From Prauserella_A sp040635515 (GTDB lineage: Bacteria; Actinomycetota; Actinomycetes; Mycobacteriales; Pseudonocardiaceae), in the NCBI GenBank assembly GCA_040635515.1, contig JBEYHY010000011.1, forward strand, positions 62,001 through 126,000: DNA of 64,000 bases. Reading direction: 5' to 3'. Below the pieces are notes generated by a model. The model saw only the letters and a program-made list of their open reading frames with translations. It was not told the DNA's origin and did no database searches. Every line of letters begins with the position of its first letter. Positions within the stretch are counted from its first letter, which is position 1. Made by a program: the position numbers and the translations under genes. This document shows positions 9,107 to 17,950 of this stretch, in pieces.

Positions 9107-9149
9107 CGTTCCTCCTCGCGGTCGGCCTACCCGCGAGTGTAGATCGGGT

Positions 9150-10424
9150 TCAGCCCAGCCCCGCGTACATCGGGTGCTTGGAGGCGAGCAGCTCGACCCG
9201 CGAGGCCAGTTCCGCCCGCACCGTCTCGTCGAACTCGGGTCGCAGCGCACGGGCGATGATGTCGGCGACCTCGGTGAAATCGTCGTCGCCGAAACCACGG
9301 GTGGCCAGCGCGGGCGTACCGATCCGGAGACCGGAGGTCACCATCGGGGGGCGGGGGTCGAAAGGAACCGCGTTGCGGTTGACCGTGATTCCGACCTCGT
9401 GCAACCTGTCCTCGGCCTGCTTTCCGTCCAATGTGGACTCGACGAGATCGACAAGCACGAGGTGCACGTCGGTGCCGCCGGTGAGCACGCGCACGCCCGC
9501 CGCGACGCAGTCGGGGTGAGTCAGCCGCGCCGCGAGAATCTTGGCACCGTCGAGCACCCGCTGCTGCCGCTGCCGGAATTCCTCGCTCGCCGCGATCTTG
9601 AGCGCCACCGCCTTGCCCGCGATGACGTGTTCGAGCGGACCTCCCTGCTGGCCGGGAAACACCGCCGAGTTGATCTTCTTCGCCAGCTTGTCGTCGTTGC
9701 ACAGCACGATGCCGCCACGCGGGCCGCCCAGTGTCTTGTGCGTCGTCGTCGTGACGACATCGGCGTAGGGAACGGGATTGGGGTGCAGTCCGGCCGCGAC
9801 GAGCCCAGCGAAGTGCGCCATGTCGACCATCAGCTTCGCCTCCGCCGCGTCGGCGATGCGGCGGAACTCCGCGAAGTCGAGCTGCCTCGGGTACGCCGAC
9901 CAGCCCGCGATGATGAGCTTCGGCTTGTGTTCCATGGCGAGCCGCTCGACCTCGGCCATGTCGATCCTGCCGCTCTCCTTGTCGACGTGGTAGGCCACGA
10001 CGTTGTAGAGCTTGCCGGAGAAGTTGAGCCGCATGCCGTGCGTCAGATGCCCGCCGTGGGCGAGGTCGAGACCCAGAATCGTGTCGCCGGGCTGCAACAG
10101 CGACACCATCGCCGCCGCGTTGGCCTGCGCGCCCGAATGCGGCTGCACGTTCGCGTGTGCCGCGCCGAACAACGACTTCGCGCGCTCGATGGCGAGCGTC
10201 TCGATGACGTCCACGTGCTCACAACCACCGTAGTAACGCCTGCCGGGGTAGCCCTCGGCGTACTTGTTGGTGAGCACCGATCCCTGCGCTTCCAGCACTC
10301 CGAGTGGCGCGAAGTTCTCCGATGCGATCATCTCCAGCGTGTTGCGCTGGCGCTCCAGCTCCGCCGCGACGGCCGAGGCCACCTCGGGGTCCACTGTGGA
10401 AAGGTCGGCGTCGAAAGAACTCAT
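9150..10424 (-). CDS. glyA: Serine hydroxymethyltransferase
   Basis: A 424-aa PLP enzyme interconverting serine and glycine with tetrahydrofolate one-carbon units. The PLP lysine is K230 in VVTTTTHKTLGGPRGG; other hallmarks are the N-terminal RQRNTLEMIASEN and YAEGYPGRRYYGG. Length is typical of the family. The gene follows gcvH with one intervening base and closes the gcvP-gcvT-gcvH-glyA operon, so serine synthesis from glycine-derived methylene-THF is coupled to glycine cleavage. It is probably under the glycine riboswitch far upstream by co-transcription. Confidence 0.97.
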   Translation of the reverse strand: MSSFDADLSTVDPEVASAVAAELERQRNTLEMIASENFAPLGVLEAQGSVLTNKYAEGYPGRRYYGGCEHVDVIETLAIERAKSLFGAAHANVQPHSGAQANAAAMVSLLQPGDTILGLDLAHGGHLTHGMRLNFSGKLYNVVAYHVDKESGRIDMAEVERLAMEHKPKLIIAGWSAYPRQLDFAEFRRIADAAEAKLMVDMAHFAGLVAAGLHPNPVPYADVVTTTTHKTLGGPRGGIVLCNDDKLAKKINSAVFPGQQGGPLEHVIAGKAVALKIAASEEFRQRQQRVLDGAKILAARLTHPDCVAAGVRVLTGGTDVHLVLVDLVESTLDGKQAEDRLHEVGITVNRNAVPFDPRPPMVTSGLRIGTPALATRGFGDDDFTEVADIIARALRPEFDETVRAELASRVELLASKHPMYAGLG

Positions 10425-10425
10425 G

Positions 10426-10800
10426 TCAGTCCTCCTGGATCAGTGCGGCGTATGCGGTGGAGTCCAGCAGCTGCCGCGTGTCCTCGGTGCGTACCCGCAG
10501 CAGCCAGCCCGCTTCGTAGGGGTCGGAGTTGAGTAGTTCCGGATTGTCCACAACGGCCTGATTGATCTCGGTGACCTCGCCGTCGAGCGGCGCGAACAGT
10601 TCGCTGACCGACTTCGTCGACTCGATCTCGCCGCAGACGGTGCCCGCCGCGATCTTGTCCCCCGGGGAAGGCAGTTCGACGAACACGACGTCACCGAGCG
10701 CCTCGGCCGCGAAGGCGGTGATGCCGATGGTGACCGTGTCACCTGCCCTGCTGACCCACTCGTGTTCCTTGGTGTAGCTCAGGTTTTCCGGGATGCTCAT
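10426..10800 (-). CDS. gcvH: Glycine cleavage system H protein
   Basis: A 124-aa lipoyl carrier protein. The lipoyl lysine is K63 in GEIESTKSVSELFAPL, and the family start NLSYTKEHEWV is present. It shuttles the aminomethyl group from GcvP to GcvT and is reoxidised by a lipoamide dehydrogenase, not encoded in this window. It sits 51 bp after gcvT and one base before glyA on the same strand. Confidence 0.96.
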   Translation of the reverse strand: MSIPENLSYTKEHEWVSRAGDTVTIGITAFAAEALGDVVFVELPSPGDKIAAGTVCGEIESTKSVSELFAPLDGEVTEINQAVVDNPELLNSDPYEAGWLLRVRTEDTRQLLDSTAYAALIQED

Positions 10801-10851
10801 GGCCGCCTTCCTGCGGTCGGTCTTCCTGCGGTGGGGCTTTCGGCGCGGAGT

Positions 10852-11934
10852 TCAGGAACGCCGCTGGTAGAACGGCAACGATACGACCTCGACCTGCTCC
10901 GTCCTCCCCCGGATGTCCGCGTCGAGCACGGTCCCCGGTTCGGCGAGCGCGGGCGGCAGGTAGGCCATCGCGATGGGGTGGCCGAGCGTCGGCGAGAGCG
11001 CCCCGCTCGTGACGACACCGACCGGCTCGCCCTCGCTGAGCACCCGGTAGCCGTGCCTCGGCGCGCGGCGGCCGCTGCCCTTCAGCCCGGCGAGCACCCG
11101 GTCGGGCTCGCGGCGCTTCTCCAGCGCGGCCCTGCCGACGAAGTCGCCCTCCTTGTCGAACTTCACGACCCGGCCCAGCCCCGCGGAAAACGGTGACTCG
11201 TCGGCACTGAGTTCGTTGCCGTACAACGGCATTCCCGCTTCGAGCCGGAGGGTGTCCCTGCAGGCCAGCCCCGCGGGCAGCAGGCCACTCCCCTCACCTG
11301 CCTCGGTAAGCACTCGCCACACCGCCTCGGCCCGCTCGGCGGGGACGTAGAGCTCGAACCCGTCCTCCCCGGTGTAACCGGTGCGGGCAAGCAGTACCCT
11401 CTGACCGTCCACTGTGACCGGTGTGCTCGCGTAGTACCTGAGCGAGGCAAGGTCGGCTCCGGTGACCGCGCCGACGATCCCCGCCGAGGCGGGCCCCTGT
11501 ACGGCGATCAGTGCGGTCTCGGGTCCCCTGTCGGCAACCGTCGTGTCGAACCCCTCCGCCCTCACGGTCAGCTCGGCGAGCACGACGTCGGCGTTGCCCG
11601 CGTTGGCGACGACGAGGAACCGTTCCTGTTCCAGCCGGTACACCACGAGGTCGTCGAGCACGCCGCCGCTCTCGTCGCACATCATCGTGTAACGGGCCCT
11701 TCCGGGCTTGACGGCGGAGAGTTTCCCGACGAACGCGTAGTCGAGCGCCGCCGCCGAACCCGGCCCGGTCAGCTCGATCTCGCCCATGTGCGAGAGGTCG
11801 AACAGACCGGCCGCCTCGCGCACGGCGCGATGCTCGGCCAGCTCACTGGAATACCGCACCGGCATCGACCAGCCGGCGAAGTCGGTGAAGGAGGCTCCGA
11901 GGCGTTCGTGTACCTCGTGCAGCGGAGTTCTCAT
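10852..11934 (-). CDS. gcvT: Aminomethyltransferase (glycine cleavage T protein)
   Basis: A 360-aa folate-dependent enzyme that releases ammonia from lipoyl-bound aminomethyl and makes 5,10-methylene-THF. Family marks include the start LHEVHERLGASFTDFAGWSMPVRY, AAGLFDLSHMGEIELTGPGSAA, and RTGYTGEDGFELYVP in the folate site. It follows gcvP by three bases and precedes gcvH. Confidence 0.96.
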   Translation of the reverse strand: MRTPLHEVHERLGASFTDFAGWSMPVRYSSELAEHRAVREAAGLFDLSHMGEIELTGPGSAAALDYAFVGKLSAVKPGRARYTMMCDESGGVLDDLVVYRLEQERFLVVANAGNADVVLAELTVRAEGFDTTVADRGPETALIAVQGPASAGIVGAVTGADLASLRYYASTPVTVDGQRVLLARTGYTGEDGFELYVPAERAEAVWRVLTEAGEGSGLLPAGLACRDTLRLEAGMPLYGNELSADESPFSAGLGRVVKFDKEGDFVGRAALEKRREPDRVLAGLKGSGRRAPRHGYRVLSEGEPVGVVTSGALSPTLGHPIAMAYLPPALAEPGTVLDADIRGRTEQVEVVSLPFYQRRS

Positions 11935-11937
11935 GTA

Positions 11938-14808
11938 TCAGCCCTCGTACGAAGAGACAGGCGGGCACGAGCAGACGAGATTGCGGTCCCCGTAGGCACC
12001 CTCGATCCGCCGCACCGGCGACCAGTACTTGCCCTTGGGTTCGGTGACACCCGGATACACGGCAAGTGCCCGATCGTAGGGCAGGTCCCACTCGCCCGCG
12101 AGCTGCTCGGCCGTGTGCGGAGCACCCCGCAACGGGCTGCGCTCGACCGGCCAGCGCCCCGAGGCGACGTCGTCGATTTCCCTGCGGATGGCGATCATCG
12201 CCGCGCAGAACCGGTCGATCTCGGCGAGGTCCTCGCTCTCGGTCGGCTCGACCATGAGCGTTCCCGCAACGGGAAAGGACATCGTCGGAGCGTGGAAACC
12301 GTAGTCGATGAGCCGCTTCGCGACGTCCTCGACGGTGACGCCGGTCTGCTTGGTGAGCCCGCGCAGATCGAGGATGCACTCGTGGGCGACGAGCCCGTGC
12401 TGGCCGGTGTAGAGCACGGGGAAGTGCGGGGCCAGCCGCGCGGCCACGTAGTTGGCGGCCAGAACCGCGACCTGGGTGGCCCTGCTCAGTCCCTCGGCTC
12501 CCATCATCCGCACGTAGGCCCACGAGATGGGCAGGATGGAGGCCGAACCGTAGGGGGCCGCGGAAATGGGCCCCACGCCGGTCTCCGGGCCCGCCTCCGG
12601 CGCGAGCGGATGGTTGGGCAGGTACGGCGCGAGGTGCGCGCGCACCGCGACCGGGCCGACGCCGGGTCCGCCTCCGCCGTGCGGGATGCAGAACGTCTTG
12701 TGCAGGTTGAGATGCGAGACATCGCCACCGAACTCGCCGGGCTTGGCGAATCCGAGCAGCGCGTTGAGGTTGGCGCCGTCGACGTAGACCTGCCCCCCGC
12801 CGCCGTGCACGATCTCGGCGAGCTCGGCGATGCCGGTCTCGTAGACCCCGTGGGTGGAGGGATAGGTCACCATGATCGCGGCGAGCGTCCCGGCGTGTGC
12901 CTCCACTTTGGACCGCAGGTCGGCGAGGTCGACGTCGCCGTCGGCCGTGCAGGCCACGACGACGACCCGCATCCCGGCCAGCACGGCGGAGGCGGCGTTG
13001 GTTCCGTGCGCGGACGACGGAATCAGGCACACGTCACGCTCGGGCTGCCCGTTGGCCCTGTGATAGGCGCGGATGGCGAGCAGACCGGCCAGCTCGCCCT
13101 GGCTGCCCGCGTTGGGCTGCAGCGAGACCTCGTCGTATCCGGTGACCTCGGCGAGCCAGCCGCTGAGCTGATCGATGAGCGCGTGATACCCGGCAGCGTC
13201 CTCAGCGGGCGCGAAGGGGTGAATCCCGGCGAATTCCGGCCAGGTCAGCGCTTCCATCTCGGTGGTCGCGTTGAGTTTCATCGTGCACGACCCGAGCGGG
13301 ATCATGCCCCGGTCGAGCGCGTAGTCGAGGTCCGACAGCCCGCGAAGGTAGCGCAGCATGGCCGTCTCGGACCGGTGCGCGTGGAAGACGGGATGGGTCA
13401 GGTACTCGTCACGCCGCAACAATCCCTCCGGCAGCGCCGTCAGGCCCCCGGCGGGAGCGCCGGTGACCCCGAAGGCCCGCAACACCTTCTCCAGCACGGC
13501 GGGCGTGGTCACCTCGTCGCACGCGATCCGCACCCGGTCGGTACCGGCGAGCCCGAGGTTGACGCCCTCCTTCCGTGCCGCGGCGACCACACCGGCCGCG
13601 CCGGGCACCTTCGCCACCACGGTGTCGAAGAAATGCGTGCTCTCGACCTCGATGCCCCCCTCGCGCAGCGCCGCCGCGAGCCCCGCCGCGTGGGCATGCA
13701 CCCGCCGTGCGATGCGCGCGAGCCCGTCAGGGCCGTGGTACACGGCGTACATCGAGGCGATCACGGCGAGCAGCACCTGCGCGGTACAGATGTTGCTCGT
13801 CGCCTTCTCCCTGCGGATGTGCTGCTCGCGGGTCTGCAGCGCGAGCCGGTATGCCTGCTTGCCGCCCGCGTCGACGGAGACACCCACCAGCCGCCCCGGC
13901 AAGGAGCGTTCGAGCCCTCCGCGCACGGCGAGGTAACCGGCGTGCGGGCCGCCGTAGCCGAGCGGCACGCCGAACCGCTGGGTGTTGCCCGCCGCGACGT
14001 CCGCGCCGAACTCACCGGGCGAGGTCAGCAACGTCAGCGCGAGCAGGTCGGCCGCCACGCAGTACAGCGCGCCCGCCGCCTTGGCCTTCTCCCCGATCCC
14101 GGTGTAGAAAGCGGGCTCGCGCAGCACACCCGAGGTTCCCGGGTACTGCACGACGACCCCGAAGAACTCGCCGGGAAGCCCCTCCGCTTCGAGATCACGT
14201 ACCTCGACGTCGATGCCGACGGCGTCGGCCCGCGTGCGCACGACGGCGATGGTCTGCGGAAGGCACTCGGAGTCGAGCACGACGGTGCGGGAGGGTGCCT
14301 TGGACACCCTGCGCATCAGCAGCACGGCCTCCGCGACGGCCGTCCCCTCGTCGAGCATGGAGGCTCCCGCCGTGGCGAGGCCGGTCAGGTCGGCGACCAT
14401 CGTCTGGAAGTTCAGCAGCGCCTCAAGCCTGCCCTGGGAGATCTCCGGCTGGTAGGGCGTGTACGCCGTGTACCACGCGGGATTTTCCAGCACGTTGCGC
14501 TTGATCACGGGCGGAGTGATCGTGTCGTGGTAGCCGAGCCCGATCATCTGCGTGCGCGCGGTGTTGCGACCGGCCAGTTCGCGCAGCTCGGCGATGGCCT
14601 CGGTCTCCGAAGCGGGCTCGGGAAGGGAAAGCCGGGAGGCCGTGCGGATCGCCGTGGGCACCGCGGCGGCAACCAGCGCGTCGAGACTGCCGTAACCACA
14701 CTCGGCGAGCATCTTGGCCTGCTCGTGCTCGCCGGGCCCGATGTGCCGCGCGGCGAACGGCGGGGCCTCGAAGGATGAAGGGGTGTGGGGCGGCGAACTG
14801 GACGGCAT
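11938..14808 (-). CDS. gcvP: Glycine dehydrogenase (decarboxylating), full-length P protein
   Basis: A 956-aa PLP enzyme that decarboxylates glycine and loads the aminomethyl group on GcvH. It is the fused full-length type rather than split GcvPA/GcvPB. The N-terminal half has FAARHIGPGEHEQAKML and YHDTITPPVIKRNVLENPAWYTAYTPYQPEISQGR in sequence; the PLP lysine is K704 in LNLHKTFCIPHGGGGPG. The start at ATG 14808 follows AAAGGAGCTCCC; starts further up would run into the riboswitch. A tandem glycine riboswitch lies in its leader, and the Shine-Dalgarno can pair with sequence at the aptamer's 3' end, suggesting translational control. Confidence 0.96.
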   Translation of the reverse strand: MPSSSPPHTPSSFEAPPFAARHIGPGEHEQAKMLAECGYGSLDALVAAAVPTAIRTASRLSLPEPASETEAIAELRELAGRNTARTQMIGLGYHDTITPPVIKRNVLENPAWYTAYTPYQPEISQGRLEALLNFQTMVADLTGLATAGASMLDEGTAVAEAVLLMRRVSKAPSRTVVLDSECLPQTIAVVRTRADAVGIDVEVRDLEAEGLPGEFFGVVVQYPGTSGVLREPAFYTGIGEKAKAAGALYCVAADLLALTLLTSPGEFGADVAAGNTQRFGVPLGYGGPHAGYLAVRGGLERSLPGRLVGVSVDAGGKQAYRLALQTREQHIRREKATSNICTAQVLLAVIASMYAVYHGPDGLARIARRVHAHAAGLAAALREGGIEVESTHFFDTVVAKVPGAAGVVAAARKEGVNLGLAGTDRVRIACDEVTTPAVLEKVLRAFGVTGAPAGGLTALPEGLLRRDEYLTHPVFHAHRSETAMLRYLRGLSDLDYALDRGMIPLGSCTMKLNATTEMEALTWPEFAGIHPFAPAEDAAGYHALIDQLSGWLAEVTGYDEVSLQPNAGSQGELAGLLAIRAYHRANGQPERDVCLIPSSAHGTNAASAVLAGMRVVVVACTADGDVDLADLRSKVEAHAGTLAAIMVTYPSTHGVYETGIAELAEIVHGGGGQVYVDGANLNALLGFAKPGEFGGDVSHLNLHKTFCIPHGGGGPGVGPVAVRAHLAPYLPNHPLAPEAGPETGVGPISAAPYGSASILPISWAYVRMMGAEGLSRATQVAVLAANYVAARLAPHFPVLYTGQHGLVAHECILDLRGLTKQTGVTVEDVAKRLIDYGFHAPTMSFPVAGTLMVEPTESEDLAEIDRFCAAMIAIRREIDDVASGRWPVERSPLRGAPHTAEQLAGEWDLPYDRALAVYPGVTEPKGKYWSPVRRIEGAYGDRNLVCSCPPVSSYEG

Positions 14809-14809
14809 C

Positions 14810-14861
14810 GGGAGCTCCTTTCTCACGCACGCACGGAATACCCGCCGCGCTGGGAACTCCC
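14810..14861 (-). promoter_or_regulatory. Predicted expression platform: helix sequestering the gcvP ribosome site
   Basis: On the minus strand, GGGAGTTCC (14861-14853), which closes aptamer 2, can form nine pairs (one G-U) with GGAGCTCCC (14818-14810), which contains the gcvP Shine-Dalgarno. The loop is 34 nt. Glycine binding would hold the first strand in the aptamer and free the ribosome site. Pairing was read by eye; energies were not computed. Confidence 0.5.
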
Positions 14862-15037
14862 CCTCTGTCATGGCACCTGAGAGTTTCACCGTGTGTACAC
14901 ACGGCTTTCACCTTGGGTGAGGCTCTGTCGAGCCTGCTTTCCAGAGTGGCCTTGCCGCGGGCGGTAAGCGGTACCTGAGAGATTCTGGGGAGTTTGCTCC
15001 TTCGGTGCTCCGCCGACTACACGGAGGCTCTCCCGCC
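14857..15037 (-). ncRNA. Tandem glycine riboswitch in the gcvP leader
   Basis: Reading the minus strand, aptamer 1 (about 15037-14936) contains GGGAGAGCC, ACCGAAGGAGCAAACUCC, AUCUCUCAGGUACC and ends near ACUCUGGAAAG. Aptamer 2 (about 14933-14857) contains GACAGAGCC, ACCCAAGGUGAAAGCC, AAACUCUCAGGUGCC and AUGACAGAGGGGG. These are the conserved CUCUCAGG and GCCGAAGGxGxAA-type blocks of the gcvT/glycine riboswitch, twice in tandem. It precedes gcvP by about 50 nt and follows the SDR stop codon by only about 27 nt. Confidence 0.95.
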
Positions 15038-15062
15038 CCGGCTCGAACAGCCTCGATTTTCA

Positions 15063-15068
15063 GTTATA
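15063..15068 (-). promoter_or_regulatory. Candidate -10 element for the riboswitch-gcv transcript
   Basis: TATAAC on the minus strand overlaps the SDR stop codon and lies about 26 bases before aptamer 1, so transcription would begin just before the riboswitch. No good -35 is visible 17 bp upstream. It suggests that the gcv operon has its own promoter although the upstream operon runs directly into it. Confidence 0.4.
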
Positions 15069-15837
15069 CCGGAGTAACGTACGCGCCCGCGATGCCGCCG
15101 TCCACCAGGAACTCGGCAGCCGTGACGAAGGACGCGTCGTCGCTCGCGAGGAACGCGACGGCCCCCGCGATCTCCTCGGGAAGGGCGAATCTGCCCATGG
15201 GTACGTGCACGAGCCTCCTCGCCGCCCGCTCGGGATCCTTCGCGAACAGCTCTTCGAGCAGCGGGGTGCCGACCGGTCCTGGGCACAGTGCGTTCACCCT
15301 GATGCCCTCCCTCGCGAACTGCACGCCCAGCTCACGCGTCATCGACAGCACCCCGCCCTTGGACGCGGTGTAGGAGATCTGCGACGTCGCCGCTCCCATG
15401 ACGGCCACGAACGAGGCGGTGTTGATGATCGATCCCTTGCCCTGCCTTCGCATGTGCGGGATGGCGTACTTGCAGCACAGATACACCGAGGTCAGGTTCA
15501 CCTCCTGCACCTTGCGCCACGCGTCGAGTCCGGTGGTGAGGATCGAGTCGTCCTCCGGCGGAGAGATGCCCGCGTTGTTGAACGCGACGTCGAGCGAGCC
15601 GAACCGCTCGACCGTCGTCGCGAACAGCGCCTCCACCTCGCTCTCGACCGTCACGTCGGTGCGGACGAAGGCGCCGCCGACCTCGTCGGCCACCGCGGTA
15701 CCGGCCGCGGTGTCGATGTCGGCGACGACGACTTTCGCGCCCTCGGCGGCGAGCCTCCTCGCCGAGGCCAGCCCGATGCCGCTGGCGCCTCCGGTGATCA
15801 CGGCGACGCGGCCGGCGAGCCGTTCGGTCATGGTCAT
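15064..15837 (-). CDS. SDR-family dehydrogenase (3-oxoacyl-ACP reductase-like)
   Basis: A 257-aa classical short-chain dehydrogenase: NAD(P)-binding TGGASGIGLASARRLA, an acidic VVVADIDTA after strand 2 favouring NAD, NNAGISPPED, catalytic SYTASKGG (YxxxK), and the PG motif LCPGPVGTPLLEE. The start ATG 15837 overlaps the aldehyde dehydrogenase stop (ATGA), so it is the last gene of the GS-like/hydrolase/ALDH operon. In that setting it may oxidise the alcohol of a gamma-glutamylated amino alcohol to the aldehyde. That role is inferred from context; by sequence alone it is a generic SDR. Confidence 0.85.
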   Translation of the reverse strand: MTMTERLAGRVAVITGGASGIGLASARRLAAEGAKVVVADIDTAAGTAVADEVGGAFVRTDVTVESEVEALFATTVERFGSLDVAFNNAGISPPEDDSILTTGLDAWRKVQEVNLTSVYLCCKYAIPHMRRQGKGSIINTASFVAVMGAATSQISYTASKGGVLSMTRELGVQFAREGIRVNALCPGPVGTPLLEELFAKDPERAARRLVHVPMGRFALPEEIAGAVAFLASDDASFVTAAEFLVDGGIAGAYVTPV

Positions 15838-17219
15838 GCCCCTCCCTGCTGTTCGGTGCTGATGAAGACGTTCTTGATCTCGGTGAACGCGGTGATCGCG
15901 TCGGGACCGAGTTCCCTGCCGAGTCCCGACTGCTTGAACCCTCCGAACGGGGTCCAGTACCGCACGGAGGCGTGCGAGTTGACCGAGAGATTGCCCGCGT
16001 CCACGGCCCGCGACACCCGCAACGCCCTTCCGACGTCGGAGGTCCACAGCGAGCCGGAAAGGCCGTAGGGGGTGTCGTTGGCCATGGCGATCGCGTCGGC
16101 CTCGTCCTCGAAGGGCACGACCGCGACGATCGGCCCGAAGATCTCGTCGGTCAGCAGCGGATCGTCCGCCGAATCCGGCAGTACCACCGTCGGCGGGAAC
16201 CAGAATCCGGCGCCGCCGGGAGCGGTTCCCTCGAAGGCGATCCGCGACCGTTCGGGAAGGTAGGAGGCGACCTTGCGCCGGTGTTCCTCGGAGATCAGTG
16301 GGCCCATCTCGGTGCCGGAGCTGGCCGGGTCCCCCACGACGACCCCCTTCACGGCGGGTTCGAGCAGTTCGAGAAACCGGTCGAACACGCCTGCCTGCAC
16401 CAGGATCCTCGACCGGGCGCAGCAGTCCTGGCCCGCGTTGTCGAACACGCCGTAGGGCGCGGTCGCCGCGGCCTTCTCCAGGTCCGCGTCGGCGAAGACG
16501 ATGTTGGCGTTCTTGCCGCCGAGTTCAAGAGTCAGCCGCTTGACCTGATCGGCGCAGCCCGCCATGACCCGCTTGCCGACCTCCGCCGAGCCCGTGAACA
16601 CGATCTTGCGGACCGCCGGGTGCTCGACGAGGCGTGTGCCCACCACCTCACCACTGCCGGGCAGCACCTGGAACACGCCGGGCGGAATACCGGCCTCCTC
16701 GGCGAGTTCGGCCAGCCGCAGCGCCGTGAGCGGCGTCAGCTCTGCCGGTTTGAGCACCACCGTGTTGCCCGCCGCGAGCGCGGGCGCGAATCCCCACGCC
16801 GCGATCGGCATCGGGAAGTTCCACGGCACGATCACGCCGACGACCCCGAGCGGTTCGTGAAAGGTCACGTTGAGCCCGCCGGACACGGGAATCTGCCTGC
16901 CGCTCAGCCGTTCCGGCGCGGCGGCGAAGTAGTGCAGTACATCGCGGACGTTGCCCGCCTCCCACCTCGCGTTGCCGATGGTGTGCCCCGAGTTGGCGAC
17001 CTCCAGCGCCGCCAGCCGCTCGATGTCGCCGTCGACCAGCTCGGCGAACCGGCGCAACAGCCGCGCCCGATCTCCCGGCGCGACGGCCCGCCATGCCGGA
17101 AAAGCGGCTTGTGCCCTCGCGACGGCCTCGTCGGCCCGCTCTCTCGACGCGAGAGCGACCGATGTGATGACCAGCCCCGTCGCCGGATTGAGCAGCTCCA
17201 CCGTGCTCTCATTCGTCAT
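15834..17219 (-). CDS. Aldehyde dehydrogenase, probably for gamma-glutamyl-amino aldehydes
   Basis: A 461-aa NAD(P)-dependent aldehyde dehydrogenase. Visible marks: VIVPWNFPMPIAAWGFAPALAAGNTVVLKPAE, catalytic Glu232 in LELGGKNA, and the nucleophile Cys266 in NAGQDCCARSR. Its start overlaps the end of the gamma-glutamyl hydrolase gene and its end overlaps the SDR gene, so it is translationally coupled to both. By analogy to PuuC and to the actinobacterial gamma-glutamyl amine pathways it likely oxidises a gamma-glutamylated aldehyde to the acid. The substrate is inferred from the operon. Confidence 0.88.
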   Translation of the reverse strand: MTNESTVELLNPATGLVITSVALASRERADEAVARAQAAFPAWRAVAPGDRARLLRRFAELVDGDIERLAALEVANSGHTIGNARWEAGNVRDVLHYFAAAPERLSGRQIPVSGGLNVTFHEPLGVVGVIVPWNFPMPIAAWGFAPALAAGNTVVLKPAELTPLTALRLAELAEEAGIPPGVFQVLPGSGEVVGTRLVEHPAVRKIVFTGSAEVGKRVMAGCADQVKRLTLELGGKNANIVFADADLEKAAATAPYGVFDNAGQDCCARSRILVQAGVFDRFLELLEPAVKGVVVGDPASSGTEMGPLISEEHRRKVASYLPERSRIAFEGTAPGGAGFWFPPTVVLPDSADDPLLTDEIFGPIVAVVPFEDEADAIAMANDTPYGLSGSLWTSDVGRALRVSRAVDAGNLSVNSHASVRYWTPFGGFKQSGLGRELGPDAITAFTEIKNVFISTEQQGGA

Positions 17220-17950
17220 GTTCGGGCCGCCTCCACCAATCCCGCGAACAGCCGCACGTCGGCGCTGTCCTGCTCCGGATGCCACTGCACCCCGACCACG
17301 AACCGCTCGCCAGGCGACTCGATCGCCTCGACCGTGCCGTCACCGGCCCAGCCGACCGCGACCAGTCCCTCGCCCAGCCGGTCCACCGCCTGGTGGTGAT
17401 AGCAATGCACGCCACCACGCCGTCCCAGCATCGCGGCCACCCTGCTGCCGCCGCCCAGCTCGATCCCGATACCGCCGTACTCCCCTGGCGCGGGCTGGTG
17501 ACCTCGATGCCCGACCTGATCGGGAAGATGCTGGCACAACGTTCCTCCATTCGCGACGTTGAGTACCTGCATTCCCCTGCACACGCCGAGCACCGGCTTG
17601 CCGTACTCGCGCGCGGCCCGCAACATCGCGAACTCGGCCGCGTCCCTTTCCGGCCTCGACATCGTTTCCCGGTGCGCGGGCGCGCCGTAACCCGAAGGGT
17701 CGACGTCGGCGCCTCCGGCGAGCACCAGACCGTCCACAGCGGACACCGCGTCACGCTGATCGTCACCGGAGGGCGGCAGGAGCACCGGAACCCCGCCGGC
17801 CTCGGCGACACAACGCACATAGCTCCACGGCAGCAGCGCGGCCCCGGTGTTCCACACTCCCCACGACGCCGGTTCGTGGTAACAGGAAATCCCGATGACG
17901 GGCTTGCCAGTGGGCTTGTCGGTGGGCTTGTCAGAGCCGTTCGAAACCAC
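17216..17950 (-). CDS. Gamma-glutamyl-amino acid hydrolase (PuuD-like class I GATase)
   Basis: A 244-aa member of the peptidase C26/class I glutamine amidotransferase group. The nucleophile is Cys124 in VLGVCRGMQVLNV, and the His/Glu pair lies in VGVQWHPEQD near residue 220. PuuD in E. coli hydrolyses gamma-glutamyl-GABA to glutamate and GABA. Here the substrate may be gamma-glutamylglycine or another gamma-glutamyl acid. The start is GTG 17950, inside the end of the GS-like gene (20-bp overlap). The N-terminus has a short DKPTDKPTGKP repeat before the conserved PVIGISCY, so a slightly later start cannot be excluded. Confidence 0.88.
   Translation of the reverse strand: MVSNGSDKPTDKPTGKPVIGISCYHEPASWGVWNTGAALLPWSYVRCVAEAGGVPVLLPPSGDDQRDAVSAVDGLVLAGGADVDPSGYGAPAHRETMSRPERDAAEFAMLRAAREYGKPVLGVCRGMQVLNVANGGTLCQHLPDQVGHRGHQPAPGEYGGIGIELGGGSRVAAMLGRRGGVHCYHHQAVDRLGEGLVAVGWAGDGTVEAIESPGERFVVGVQWHPEQDSADVRLFAGLVEAART

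Noticed and set aside
11788..14778. A 996-codon plus-strand open frame opposite gcvT and gcvP
   Set aside because: It is the complement of highly conserved genes in high-GC DNA; composition is Arg/Gly/His-rich with no domain.
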